Shown here one piece after another: positions 1 to 5,377 of a stretch of DNA of 10,018 nucleotides (its first letter is position 1; every line of letters begins with the position of its first letter). The DNA lies in the NCBI GenBank assembly GCA_020050175.1, contig JAGVKY010000186.1, positions 1 to 10,018 on the forward strand. The letters run 5' to 3'. The stretch comes from Parachlamydiales bacterium. GTDB lineage: Bacteria > Chlamydiota > Chlamydiia > Chlamydiales > JAJFMK01. Below the pieces are notes generated by a model, which made no database searches, was not told the origin of the DNA, and saw only the letters and a program-made list of their open reading frames with translations. Position numbers and translations under genes: made by a program.

Positions 1-16
1 GACGCTCTTCCGATCT
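1..16. other. Illumina adapter remnant at contig end (not genomic)
   Basis: The first 16 bases read GACGCTCTTCCGATCT, which is the 3' end of the standard Illumina read-1 adapter; the reverse complement is the familiar AGATCGGAAGAGC-type start. Read through on the minus strand, it breaks the prmC frame exactly where family members would continue into the DxxxxNPPY region. This stretch is untrimmed library sequence, and true genomic sequence starts at about position 17. Confidence 0.96.
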
Positions 17-524
17 CTATTTTTAACCCTTTGATAGGCTCAAAAAGATCGCCTTGCAAAAGAGTCACGTCGACTCCATTTGTTTTGGCATTTTCTTCTG
101 CCACTTCCAGTGCCTTTTTAGAAAAATCGGTAAGAATAACTTGAAAATTTGGGAGATGTTTTTTGAGGGCAATTCCCAAGCAACCCGATCCGGTGCAAAG
201 ATCGACCAAGACACCACTTTTTTTCTTAAGAGTGCTTAGGATCCAAGCAGCAAAAAGTTCGGTCTCTTGCCTTGGAATGAGGACGTCAGGGGTCACTTTT
301 AACCGGCATCCAAGAAAGGAGATTTCGCCCAAGACATAGGCAAGAGGTTCTCCCTTCGCCAATCTTTCAAGCTTTACGATTAGGGGAGCTTCATCAATGA
401 GTCGGTTCGGCTCGGTGTAAAGGATAAGACGGTCGATTTTAAGGGCAGAAGTTAAAAAATCTTCCACTGTTCTTCTTGGAAGAAATTCTTGGGCTCGCTG
501 GAAAAAGGGTCCAAGCGGGGTCAT
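17..524 (-). CDS. prmC: Peptide chain release factor N5-glutamine methyltransferase PrmC (HemK), 3' truncated by contig end
   Basis: This enzyme uses S-adenosylmethionine to methylate the glutamine of the GGQ motif in release factors RF1 and RF2, which speeds peptide release. It acts in the cytoplasm. About 169 genuine residues are present out of the roughly 280-290 usual for the family. Visible features are the N-terminal helical substrate-binding region, the IPRQETE motif at residues 83-89, and the SAM-binding motif I (VDLCTGSGCLGIAL) at about 107-120. The catalytic NPPY motif would lie just beyond the cut and is missing only because the contig ends in adapter sequence. The ATG (524-522) overlaps the TGA of prfA by the four bases ATGA, so the two are probably translationally coupled. 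Its substrate, RF1, is encoded directly upstream. Identity is secure from the motifs and the neighbour. Confidence 0.93.
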
Positions 525-1597
525 TGTGTGGTTTCTAATTTTTCTTGGTGAAAATGCTTAACCAAAGCAGAAGTGATGATTTCGAGATGGCCTTCCATCA
601 CACGATCGAGGTCGTGGGTGGTGAGATTGATTCTGTGATCAGTGATCCGATTTTGAGGAAAATTATAGGTACGGATACGCTCCGAACGGTCGCCAGATCC
701 CACTTGCTCCGAACGAGCTTGCGTGATGGCATCCTTTTTTTTCTTCGACTCGTATTCGTTGAGCTTAGCTTTTAGAACGCGTAAGGCTTTTTCCTTATTC
801 TTGTGCTGGCTTCTCTCTTCCTGTGAAGCGACGACAATCCCTGTAGGGTTGTGCGTGATTCTGACGGCACTATCGGTCGTGTTGACGTGCTGACCCCCAG
901 CTCCAGAAGAACGAAAAGTGTCAATGCGAAGGTCTCTCTCATCCACTTCGATCTCTTCATCTTCGGGCGGTTCAACAAGGACAGCAATGGTCACAGCAGA
1001 GGTGTGGATTCTACCTTGTGCCTCCGTCGCAGGAACCCGTTGGACCCTGTGGGTTCCACCTTCATGCTGCAACATGCGGTAGACGTTTTCTCCCTGAAGG
1101 ACCATGACAAATTCTTTGTAGCCGCCGAGGTCAGAGGCCGTGCAGCTCAAAAGCTCATACTTCCACCCTTTGCTATCAGCAAAAAGTTTGTACATTCTTG
1201 CACAGTCGCCGACAAAAAGAGCTGCTTCGTCACCGCCCGTACCGGCACGTATTTCAATGATGGTGTTGGCGGAATCGAGAGGGTCTGGAGGAACAAGCAT
1301 CTCCTCGAGCTCTTGAGATTTTTTTGAGGTAAGCGCTTCGAGTTTTTTAATCTCCTCCTCCAAAATCTCTTGAAAGGAGGGATCGCTCTCGCTTTTACTC
1401 AATTCTTTGGCCTCTTCAAGCTCTTTTTCGGCTTTTTGAAGAGTGGACAAAGTATCTCTTAAATTAAGGAGATAGGAATGCTCTTGAGAAAGGCCTCTGA
1501 ATCTTTTTTGGTCGCGAACACAAGCAGGATCGCTTAGCTCCACTTCTAAACCAGGGAGCCGAGCCAAAAGCTCTTCGGCTTTTTTCTCTAAGAGCAT
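521..1597 (-). CDS. prfA: Peptide chain release factor 1 (RF1)
   Basis: RF1 recognises UAA and UAG stop codons in the ribosomal A site and triggers hydrolysis of peptidyl-tRNA. The 358-residue length matches the family (about 360). The N-terminal coiled-coil region covers roughly residues 1-105. The codon-recognition tripeptide PAT is at 189-191, inside RVPATEAQGRIHTSA, and marks RF1 rather than RF2 (which has SPF). The catalytic GGQ is at 234-236 within SGAGGQHVNTTDSAVRITH. The conserved C-terminal IRTYNFPQNRITDHRI segment is intact. The ATG lies 6 nt after the rpmE stop without a clear Shine-Dalgarno, so coupling to rpmE is likely. The gene ends in TGA, which RF1 itself does not read, and this TGA overlaps the start of prmC, whose product modifies the GGQ glutamine. 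Confidence 0.98.
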   Translation of the reverse strand: MLLEKKAEELLARLPGLEVELSDPACVRDQKRFRGLSQEHSYLLNLRDTLSTLQKAEKELEEAKELSKSESDPSFQEILEEEIKKLEALTSKKSQELEEMLVPPDPLDSANTIIEIRAGTGGDEAALFVGDCARMYKLFADSKGWKYELLSCTASDLGGYKEFVMVLQGENVYRMLQHEGGTHRVQRVPATEAQGRIHTSAVTIAVLVEPPEDEEIEVDERDLRIDTFRSSGAGGQHVNTTDSAVRITHNPTGIVVASQEERSQHKNKEKALRVLKAKLNEYESKKKKDAITQARSEQVGSGDRSERIRTYNFPQNRITDHRINLTTHDLDRVMEGHLEIITSALVKHFHQEKLETTQ

Positions 1598-1603
1598 GTA
1601 GAG

Positions 1604-1912
1604 CTATTTCTTTTTAGACTTTACGGTCGCTTTAGCAGGAGCAGCAGGCGCTGGGGCTGGAGCAGGTTTTGCTTTTTGCTCATAGCGCTTCTTAAATTTA
1701 TCGACACGTCCTTCAGAGTCGACGAGCTGCTTGCTACCCGTGAAAAGGGGATGAGAAGCTGACGAAATAGAGAGTTGATAAATAGGGTAAGTTTCCCCTT
1801 CGAAGGTCGCTGTTTTGTCGCTATTGAGAGTAGAGCCGCAGACAAACTTGAAGCCTGTAGAAGAGTCGACAAAGAGAACTTTTCGATATTTAGGGTGGGT
1901 TTCTTTCTTCAT
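1604..1912 (-). CDS. rpmE: 50S ribosomal protein L31, type B
   Basis: L31 sits at the central protuberance of the large subunit and helps bridge it to the small subunit. The 102-residue protein starts MKKETHPKYRKVLFVDSSTG, a type B L31 signature. It continues with FKFVCGSTL, then ASHPLFTGSKQLVDSEGRVD and KFKKRYEQ. Only one cysteine is present, so this is the zinc-free form without the paired Cys motif. Beyond about residue 82 there is a low-complexity Ala/Pro tail ending in Lys residues, as I recall for chlamydial L31. I chose the ATG at 1912; an upstream TTG at 1936 in the same frame would add eight residues that do not fit the family. It is the first gene of an rpmE-prfA-prmC operon. Confidence 0.96.
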   Translation of the reverse strand: MKKETHPKYRKVLFVDSSTGFKFVCGSTLNSDKTATFEGETYPIYQLSISSASHPLFTGSKQLVDSEGRVDKFKKRYEQKAKPAPAPAPAAPAKATVKSKKK

Positions 1913-1935
1913 AGAAATCTCAAATTGAAGGCTCA

Positions 1936-1964
1936 AGGATAACCCAACCTTTCTTTGACTTCAA
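1936..1964 (-). promoter_or_regulatory. Candidate promoter of the rpmE-prfA-prmC operon
   Basis: On the minus strand TTGAAG (1964-1959) is followed after exactly 17 bases by TATCCT (1941-1936). Each hexamer matches four of six bases of the sigma-70-type consensus. The -10 ends 23 nt before the rpmE ATG, which would give a short leader. An alternative weaker pair, TTGTTT and TCTTAT, lies a little further upstream. Call by pattern only. Confidence 0.4.
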
Positions 1965-2018
1965 TAAGACTGTTTACCCTGTACGAAACAAGATGAATAG
2001 AGCGAGTTATTCTAGAAA

Positions 2019-2432
2019 TTAGTTTTGATGTTCTTCAATTTTTGCAGCAGGCTGATCATTAGGGTTCTCAGCAGGAGGCTGGTTCGCAGCAGCAAGAGCA
2101 TCAGCCTTAGCTTTTTCTTTTGCTTCTACTTTAGAAGAAATATTACCAATGATAATCGCTAAGAAAATTGTTAGAACTACCTGAATAATGCCACCTGATA
2201 TTTTTGCGGCAACACTTGCAGCATCGAAGCCTAGCTTGCTGGCTGAAAAAGAGATGGTTCCTTTAGCTACTAAGCCAGAAAGAAAGCTGAAACTACCCAT
2301 AATAGCAGTAGCGACAACTGAGCCAAAGACCTTTTCTCCAGCGCTCAATTTCTCATTTTTACTATTTGTAACAAGTGAAGTGATACCGAAGAAAGCTCCG
2401 GTTGCAAGTGCAGTGACTGAATAAGTGTTCAT
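2019..2432 (-). CDS. Small membrane protein of unknown function, 137 aa
   Basis: I do not recognise this protein. It shows three hydrophobic segments likely to span the membrane: about residues 5-22, 34-57 and 76-98. They are followed by a hydrophilic tail of about 38 residues, rich in Lys/Glu/Ala and then Pro/Asn/Gln, ending IEEHQN. No cleavable signal peptide or cysteine motif is seen. The ATG at 2432 is preceded by AAGGA with good spacing, so the start is firm. The gene lies 11 nt after a second small membrane protein (2444-2788) and probably shares its transcript. The stretch around SFLSGLVAKG resembles SFLGGLIGRS in that neighbour, hinting at distant paralogy. Function is open. Confidence 0.75.
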   Translation of the reverse strand: MNTYSVTALATGAFFGITSLVTNSKNEKLSAGEKVFGSVVATAIMGSFSFLSGLVAKGTISFSASKLGFDAASVAAKISGGIIQVVLTIFLAIIIGNISSKVEAKEKAKADALAAANQPPAENPNDQPAAKIEEHQN

Positions 2433-2443
2433 TTAAAATCCTT

Positions 2444-2788
2444 TTATTGTCTTAAAAAATTGAGTTCTTTCAGCATTTCTTGTTCTCGCTTCACGGCCTG
2501 TTTGTTCAGAAAGAAAATCTCGATAAGGCCTAATCCGAAGACTGAAACAAAAAACTGTAGAATAAGAGCGAGAGCTGGAGTGCTAGTTGAGAGTTTTTTT
2601 GCCACGATCGATTGTAGGCTCCTCCCTATTAATCCGCCGAGAAAGCTGATGCTGGCGGCCAATGTCCCAAGAAAGAGGGCATGGATCACGATTTTCTTTG
2701 GGTCAACTTTCTTTGCTGCATCTTCGTAGATCGAAAACCCACTTCGAAGAATCCCCCAACAAGCTGCATGAATAATATGAGCTAACAT
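2444..2788 (-). CDS. Small membrane protein of unknown function, 114 aa
   Basis: I do not recognise this protein. It has an amphipathic N-terminus, two clear hydrophobic segments at about residues 33-55 and 71-94 (the second ends near LIEIFFLNK), and a short charged tail ending KELNFLRQ. I chose the ATG at 2788. A TTG at 2800 in the same frame would add four residues, and neither start has a convincing ribosome binding site. It is the upstream member of a two-gene cluster with the 137-residue membrane protein, 11 nt apart. A TATAAT-like box sits about 40 nt upstream. Two adjacent small polytopic proteins suggest a membrane complex or duplicated gene, but nothing in the sequence names a role. 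Confidence 0.7.
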   Translation of the reverse strand: MLAHIIHAACWGILRSGFSIYEDAAKKVDPKKIVIHALFLGTLAASISFLGGLIGRSLQSIVAKKLSTSTPALALILQFFVSVFGLGLIEIFFLNKQAVKREQEMLKELNFLRQ

Positions 2789-2827
2789 CAAAAAAACCAA
2801 TTAAGGGTCTATTTTATTAAAACAAAT

Positions 2828-2833
2828 ATTATA
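2828..2833 (-). promoter_or_regulatory. Candidate -10 box for the small membrane protein pair
   Basis: A perfect TATAAT lies on the minus strand about 40 nt before the ATG at 2788, in an AT-rich stretch. No good -35 hexamer sits 16-18 bases upstream (TCAAAA at 17), so it is supported only by the -10 and its position. Confidence 0.3.
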
Positions 2834-2926
2834 TATCTAGATTAATTTTCTTTTGATTGGCAGCAACTTGATGAGTGTAAGCTCAACCTGGGTAACTAAA
2901 CAGACAGGCGAAAAGGTATGTTGGGG

Positions 2927-2953
2927 AAAATAAAGGGCCCGAGAACCGGGCCC
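2927..2953 (-). terminator. Rho-independent terminator of the 63-aa gene
   Basis: Minus-strand GGGCCCG and CGGGCCC (2953-2947 and 2941-2935) form a perfect 7-bp GC stem with a 5-nt loop, followed by TTTATTTT. It starts 22 nt after the stop codon at 2976. An A/T tract on the other side (2954-2959) could make it bidirectional, but no plus-strand gene enters it. Confidence 0.85.
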
Positions 2954-2975
2954 AAAAAAGCAAAAGTTATTTCTA

Positions 2976-3167
2976 TTATTCGGTTGATGGGACAGCTGTT
3001 ATCTGCCAGCTATCACCTGCCGGATTTAAGCGGATATAGAAATCATTAGAAGTCACAGGACCCATTTGTCTGTTAACACCATCGATGTTATCAAATACAG
3101 TTCCTAGTAACCCTCCAAAAGTTGGAGCTTGCATGACCGCGGTTTGCATCATAGCTTGTGTCGCCAT
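2976..3167 (-). CDS. Small protein of unknown function, 63 aa, own leader and terminator
   Basis: I do not recognise this protein. It starts MATQAMMQTAVMQAPTFGG, Met/Ala/Gln-rich, and ends in a polar stretch with FYIRLNPAGDSWQITAV. There is no clear membrane span or signal peptide and no cysteine. The ATG at 3167 has GAGG about 7 nt upstream; a GTG at 3179 in frame would overlap that site and is less likely. The gene sits alone: a long hairpin lies just upstream of the ribosome binding site and a strong intrinsic terminator just downstream. That packaging suggests a separately expressed and possibly abundant small protein. A secreted or structural role is conceivable but is not shown by the sequence. 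Confidence 0.65.
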   Translation of the reverse strand: MATQAMMQTAVMQAPTFGGLLGTVFDNIDGVNRQMGPVTSNDFYIRLNPAGDSWQITAVPSTE

Positions 3168-3180
3168 AATATTCCTCACT

Positions 3181-3230
3181 GGTTGAACTCTGGTTTTCTT
3201 TGATTTCTTTTGAAAGCCAGAGTTTCAACC
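3181..3230 (-). promoter_or_regulatory. Long leader stem-loop directly upstream of the 63-aa gene
   Basis: GGTTGAACTCTGG (3181-3193) pairs with CCAGAGTTTCAACC (3217-3230) with one bulged base. Five more pairs, one of them G-U, extend the stem inward to give about 18 bp around a loop of roughly 13 nt. On the minus strand the stem ends about 4 nt before the GAGG ribosome binding site. No T-run follows, so it is not an intrinsic terminator. A role in mRNA stability or translation control is inferred. Confidence 0.6.
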
Positions 3231-3288
3231 TATTCCCCTTTTTCATTTTCGGCAACAGGTCAATTGAAGATTTTATTTAAGCTGTTGG

Positions 3289-3504
3289 TTAGCTTGGATT
3301 TGCGTTCTTGGCGGTTTGAAAAATGAGGAGACCGGCGACGATCCCCTCTTGGTAGCGGAAATGGGGATTTGACTCGAGTAGCGGGTAGTCGTTGGGCTGA
3401 AGCAGGTCATCATCGGTCAACTCGTGACCCATGATCTCTTTCGCCAATTGACGAAGCCGCTCTCTTTCGGAAGCAATCAATTCTTCAAGAAGGGAACCGG
3501 TCAT
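3289..3504 (-). CDS. Conserved-looking hypothetical protein, 71 aa
   Basis: I do not recognise this protein. The N-terminal half is a charged helix (EELIASERERLRQLAKEI). It is followed by the acidic segment HELTDDDLLQPNDYPLLE and then a more hydrophobic end, YQEGIVAGLLIFQTAKNA. It is soluble-looking, with no signal peptide. The ATG at 3504 is 26 nt after the tadA stop on the same strand, so it probably belongs to the transcript that begins at 4672. No good Shine-Dalgarno precedes it. Even codon use and position in an operon support a real gene. The function is unknown, and proximity to tadA alone does not imply a tRNA role. Confidence 0.7.
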   Translation of the reverse strand: MTGSLLEELIASERERLRQLAKEIMGHELTDDDLLQPNDYPLLESNPHFRYQEGIVAGLLIFQTAKNANPS

Positions 3505-3530
3505 TGATATTGTTGGATAGGGTTAGAGAT

Positions 3531-4028
3531 TTATTCAATAAAGTTTTTTTCATTTCTTCGAAGTTTGAAAAAATCTTTCATCAGCTGGCTCGATTGGTTT
3601 TCGAGGATGCCACCCATGATTTCTACATGGTGGGTGGGGTGAGGTTTTTCGAGGAGATCAATCCAGCTGCCCAGGACTCCATGGCGTAAATCTTTTGCTC
3701 CGTAAACGACCCTTTTGACTCGCGAAAGGAGGATGGCTCCTAAGCACATGGCGCACGGTTCAAGAGTTGTGTAAAGAGTTGTATTTTGAAGGCGCCAGTT
3801 GCCAAGAGAGGCTGATGCCGATGTGATGGTCAAAAGCTCGGCATGGGCCGTTGCATCTTGAAGAAGCTCAACTTGGTTTCTACCCCTAGAAATGATCGTT
3901 CCATCGTGGACAAGAATGGCGCCAACGGGGACCTCTTCTGCCTTAAAAGCCTTCCAAGCCTCTTTGAGCGCTTCGACCATGAAGCGCTCATCCTCATTTG
4001 CTGGGATAATTTGAAAAGGAAAACTCAC
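3531..4028 (-). CDS. tadA: tRNA-specific adenosine deaminase TadA
   Basis: TadA is a zinc enzyme that converts adenosine 34 of tRNA-Arg(ACG) to inosine, allowing one tRNA to read several Arg codons. The 165-residue protein has the deaminase zinc motif HAE (His62, proton-shuttling Glu64) and PCAMC (Cys92, Cys95). Around these are the family's DATAHAELL, TTLYTTLEPCAMCLGAILLSR and VYGAKD segments, and the end FFKLRRNEK resembles the C-terminal helix of TadA. The start is GTG at 4028: the four bases GTGA are shared with the TGA of the upstream coiled-coil gene, indicating translational coupling. A later Met17 start would cut the first strand-helix unit and is less likely. A related cytosine or guanine deaminase is possible, but TadA fits best. 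Confidence 0.93.
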   Translation of the reverse strand: MSFPFQIIPANEDERFMVEALKEAWKAFKAEEVPVGAILVHDGTIISRGRNQVELLQDATAHAELLTITSASASLGNWRLQNTTLYTTLEPCAMCLGAILLSRVKRVVYGAKDLRHGVLGSWIDLLEKPHPTHHVEIMGGILENQSSQLMKDFFKLRRNEKNFIE

Positions 4029-4672
4029 CGCTTAAGTTGCTTTTTTAGGGCAGCCGTATCGTTATGGTATTTTTTTTCCATGCCGAGAAGTTTCTTCTCA
4101 TATTTATCCATGAGGCGCTGCAGTCTAAGCTCGTAATCGCGGATCAAATCTTCTCTATCTTTGATAGCGGCTTGCTCATCTGCATTTTTCTTTTTGATTC
4201 TCTCCTCCTCGTGGGCCTTCTTTTTGAGTTCTTCAAAAAGAGAAGGGGGAAATACAACACCATTCATCAGAGCAAAAAGAATTGTGTCCAAAGCTCCGAA
4301 TTGATGAACAGCTTTGTCCGATATTTCTTTGGCAACTTGAGAATCGAGGGTGTCGAGTTCAGTGAAATCTTCAGAGATTTTAGAAAGTTCTTCTGCAAAG
4401 TAGTGGTAGATATCAGTTTTTTTAAGGAGCCAAGCTTGGAAAAGAAAATCGACGAGCCCTTCTTGCCCATCTTGAATGGCGGCTCTATAGCCTTCCACCA
4501 ATTCTTGGGTATCAGCTTTAGGAAAAGTTTTTCCTAAATATTTTTTGGCAAAGGCAGGGTCGTTCCGGAGGTGCTCGTTTCTGAGATCTCTTTTTACCAG
4601 GTTAAAAAGATAAGGATGCCACTCTTGGATCCAATCAAACTTTTCTTTAGGGGTTGCCTTTTTGACTTCCAT
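4025..4672 (-). CDS. Hypothetical protein with C-terminal coiled coil, 215 aa
   Basis: I do not recognise this protein. The first ~140 residues look like a soluble helical domain containing WIQEWHPYLFNLV, a LVEGYRAAIQDGQEGLVDFL stretch and DTILFALMNGVVFPPSLF. From about residue 148 to the end the sequence is almost entirely Lys/Glu/Arg with hydrophobic heptad positions, which predicts a long coiled coil. No membrane span or signal peptide is seen. I chose the ATG at 4672, preceded by a GGAA ten bases upstream. A TTG at 4729 in the same frame would add 19 residues and overlap the likely promoter. It overlaps the GTG start of tadA by 4 nt and appears to lead a three-gene operon. Chlamydial genomes carry uncharacterised genes beside tadA and this may be one of them, but I cannot assign it. 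Confidence 0.75.
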   Translation of the reverse strand: MEVKKATPKEKFDWIQEWHPYLFNLVKRDLRNEHLRNDPAFAKKYLGKTFPKADTQELVEGYRAAIQDGQEGLVDFLFQAWLLKKTDIYHYFAEELSKISEDFTELDTLDSQVAKEISDKAVHQFGALDTILFALMNGVVFPPSLFEELKKKAHEEERIKKKNADEQAAIKDREDLIRDYELRLQRLMDKYEKKLLGMEKKYHNDTAALKKQLKR

Positions 4673-4699
4673 GGTTTTTTCCGTATGATTAATGAAGAT

Positions 4700-4729
4700 G
4701 TTATAATGTAGCAGATTCTTATAGAGCAA
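4700..4729 (-). promoter_or_regulatory. Candidate promoter of the coiled-coil/tadA operon
   Basis: Minus-strand TTGCTC (4729-4724) and TATAAC (4705-4700) are separated by 18 bases. The -10 ends 27 nt before the ATG at 4672, which would give a leader of about 20 nt. The plus strand of the same spot reads TATAAT (4702-4707), so a divergent start cannot be excluded. Confidence 0.4.
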
Positions 4730-4738
4730 TCATCCCCT

Positions 4739-4855
4739 ATGGCTCATCACACTGATAACCCGGTCGATCGTCAAGGACAAGAGCATTTTATTGAGAGACT
4801 ATTAAGGAAATACCATGATACTGTCGAGGTTCTTCTGGACTCGAAGGTCTAATCC
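4739..4855 (+). CDS. Doubtful 38-codon ORF upstream of rpsO
   Basis: An ATG at 4739 opens 38 codons starting MAHHTDNPVDRQGQEHFIER and ending EVLLDSKV before TAA. The predicted peptide is a plausible charged amphipathic helix, and a TATAAT lies about 31 nt upstream on the same strand. No Shine-Dalgarno is visible and no family is recognised. The rpsO promoter -35 lies inside its last codons. It may be a small gene, the remnant of one, or chance. Confidence 0.25.
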
Positions 4856-4865
4856 ATGCTATAAT
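4836..4865 (+). promoter_or_regulatory. Promoter of rpsO
   Basis: TGGACT (4836-4841), an 18-base spacer and a perfect TATAAT (4860-4865) preceded by TGC give an extended -10 promoter. Transcription would start near 4872, leaving a leader of about 74 nt before the rpsO ATG, long enough for the mRNA structures through which S15 regulates itself in other bacteria. Confidence 0.6.
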
Positions 4866-4945
4866 GTTGTCATAACCAAAAGACTTTACGGCTTGATCTA
4901 CACAAATCTGGCAACAGTCTTTACAGACGGAGGACCTTCCCATCT

Positions 4946-5215
4946 ATGTCACTCGACAAAGGGACAAAAGAGGAAATCACCAAAAAGTTTCAGCTCCACG
5001 AGAAAGATACCGGTTCCGCCGATGTGCAGATCGCAATCTTGACCGAGAGGATTCTTGAACTAACGGAGCACCTCAAACGCTCTCCGAAGGACCAAAATTC
5101 TCGTCTCGCGCTTCTAAAGCTCGTTGGCCAGCGTCGTCGGCTACTCGATTATTTGAATATGACCGATACTGTGCGCTACCAAGCTTTGATTACTAAGCTA
5201 AAACTTCGCCGTTAA
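4946..5215 (+). CDS. rpsO: 30S ribosomal protein S15
   Basis: S15 binds the central domain of 16S rRNA early in small-subunit assembly and contributes to an intersubunit bridge. The 89-residue length is exactly typical. Family motifs are visible: TGSADVQIAILTERI, LTEHLKRSPKDQNSR, LLKLVGQRRRLLDYL and the C-terminal RYQALITKLKLRR. The ATG at 4946 starts MSLDKGTKEE. GGAGG at 4929-4933 is the ribosome binding site, although its 12-base spacing is longer than usual. The gene has its own promoter and is closed by an intrinsic terminator, so most transcripts are probably monocistronic; pnp follows on the same strand, the classical rpsO-pnp order. It diverges from the tadA operon. Confidence 0.98.
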   Translation: MSLDKGTKEEITKKFQLHEKDTGSADVQIAILTERILELTEHLKRSPKDQNSRLALLKLVGQRRRLLDYLNMTDTVRYQALITKLKLRR

Positions 5216-5246
5216 TTTCTCTTTTTTTAAAAGTTTTTAATGAAAT

Positions 5247-5269
5247 AGGCCCCTAATTGGGGCCTTTTT
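5247..5269 (+). terminator. Rho-independent terminator after rpsO
   Basis: AGGCCCC (5247-5253) and GGGGCCT (5259-5265) form a 7-bp stem with the loop TAATT, running into TTTTT (5265-5269) 32 nt after the rpsO stop. It separates rpsO from pnp, allowing some readthrough as in other bacteria. Confidence 0.9.
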
Positions 5270-5300
5270 GTTTTGGGTTGTTTTAATGACATAACCCTTC

Positions 5301-5322
5301 TTCCTTGATTTTGTTCAAGGAA
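5301..5322 (+). promoter_or_regulatory. Stem-loop in the pnp leader
   Basis: TTCCTTGA (5301-5308) and TCAAGGAA (5315-5322) pair perfectly (8 bp) around a 6-nt loop, about 55 nt before the pnp ATG. No T-run follows, so it is not a terminator. In enterobacteria a pnp leader stem is the target of RNase III and PNPase autoregulation; an equivalent role here is inference. A weak promoter-like pair (TTGTTT 5268-5273, CATAAC 5290-5295) lies upstream. Confidence 0.45.
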
Positions 5323-5377
5323 CGACCTATCCTTCCTCTCGTCAATTGAAAGAAAAGTGTTAGAGAGGAAAGAAGCT

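Noticed and set aside
54..239. 61-codon plus-strand open frame near the left end
   Set aside because: Antisense to prmC, whose minus-strand motifs (IPRQETE, motif I) are unmistakable.
851..1327. 158-codon plus-strand open frame antisense to prfA
   Set aside because: It lies entirely over the conserved RF1 domains on the other strand, has no family features, and is explained by the codon bias of prfA.
1621..1680. Ala/Pro repeat-like DNA at the end of rpmE
   Set aside because: It is the low-complexity tail of L31, expected for this gene, not a separate repeat or CRISPR.
3181..3230. Long inverted repeat as an intrinsic terminator or insertion-sequence end
   Set aside because: No T-run follows on the transcribed strand, and no transposase or target duplication is nearby; a leader hairpin fits better.
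4064..4537. 157-codon plus-strand open frame, Phe-rich
   Set aside because: It is the antisense of the Lys/Glu-rich coiled-coil gene, where Lys and Glu codons read backwards give Phe and Leu/Ser; no ribosome binding site.
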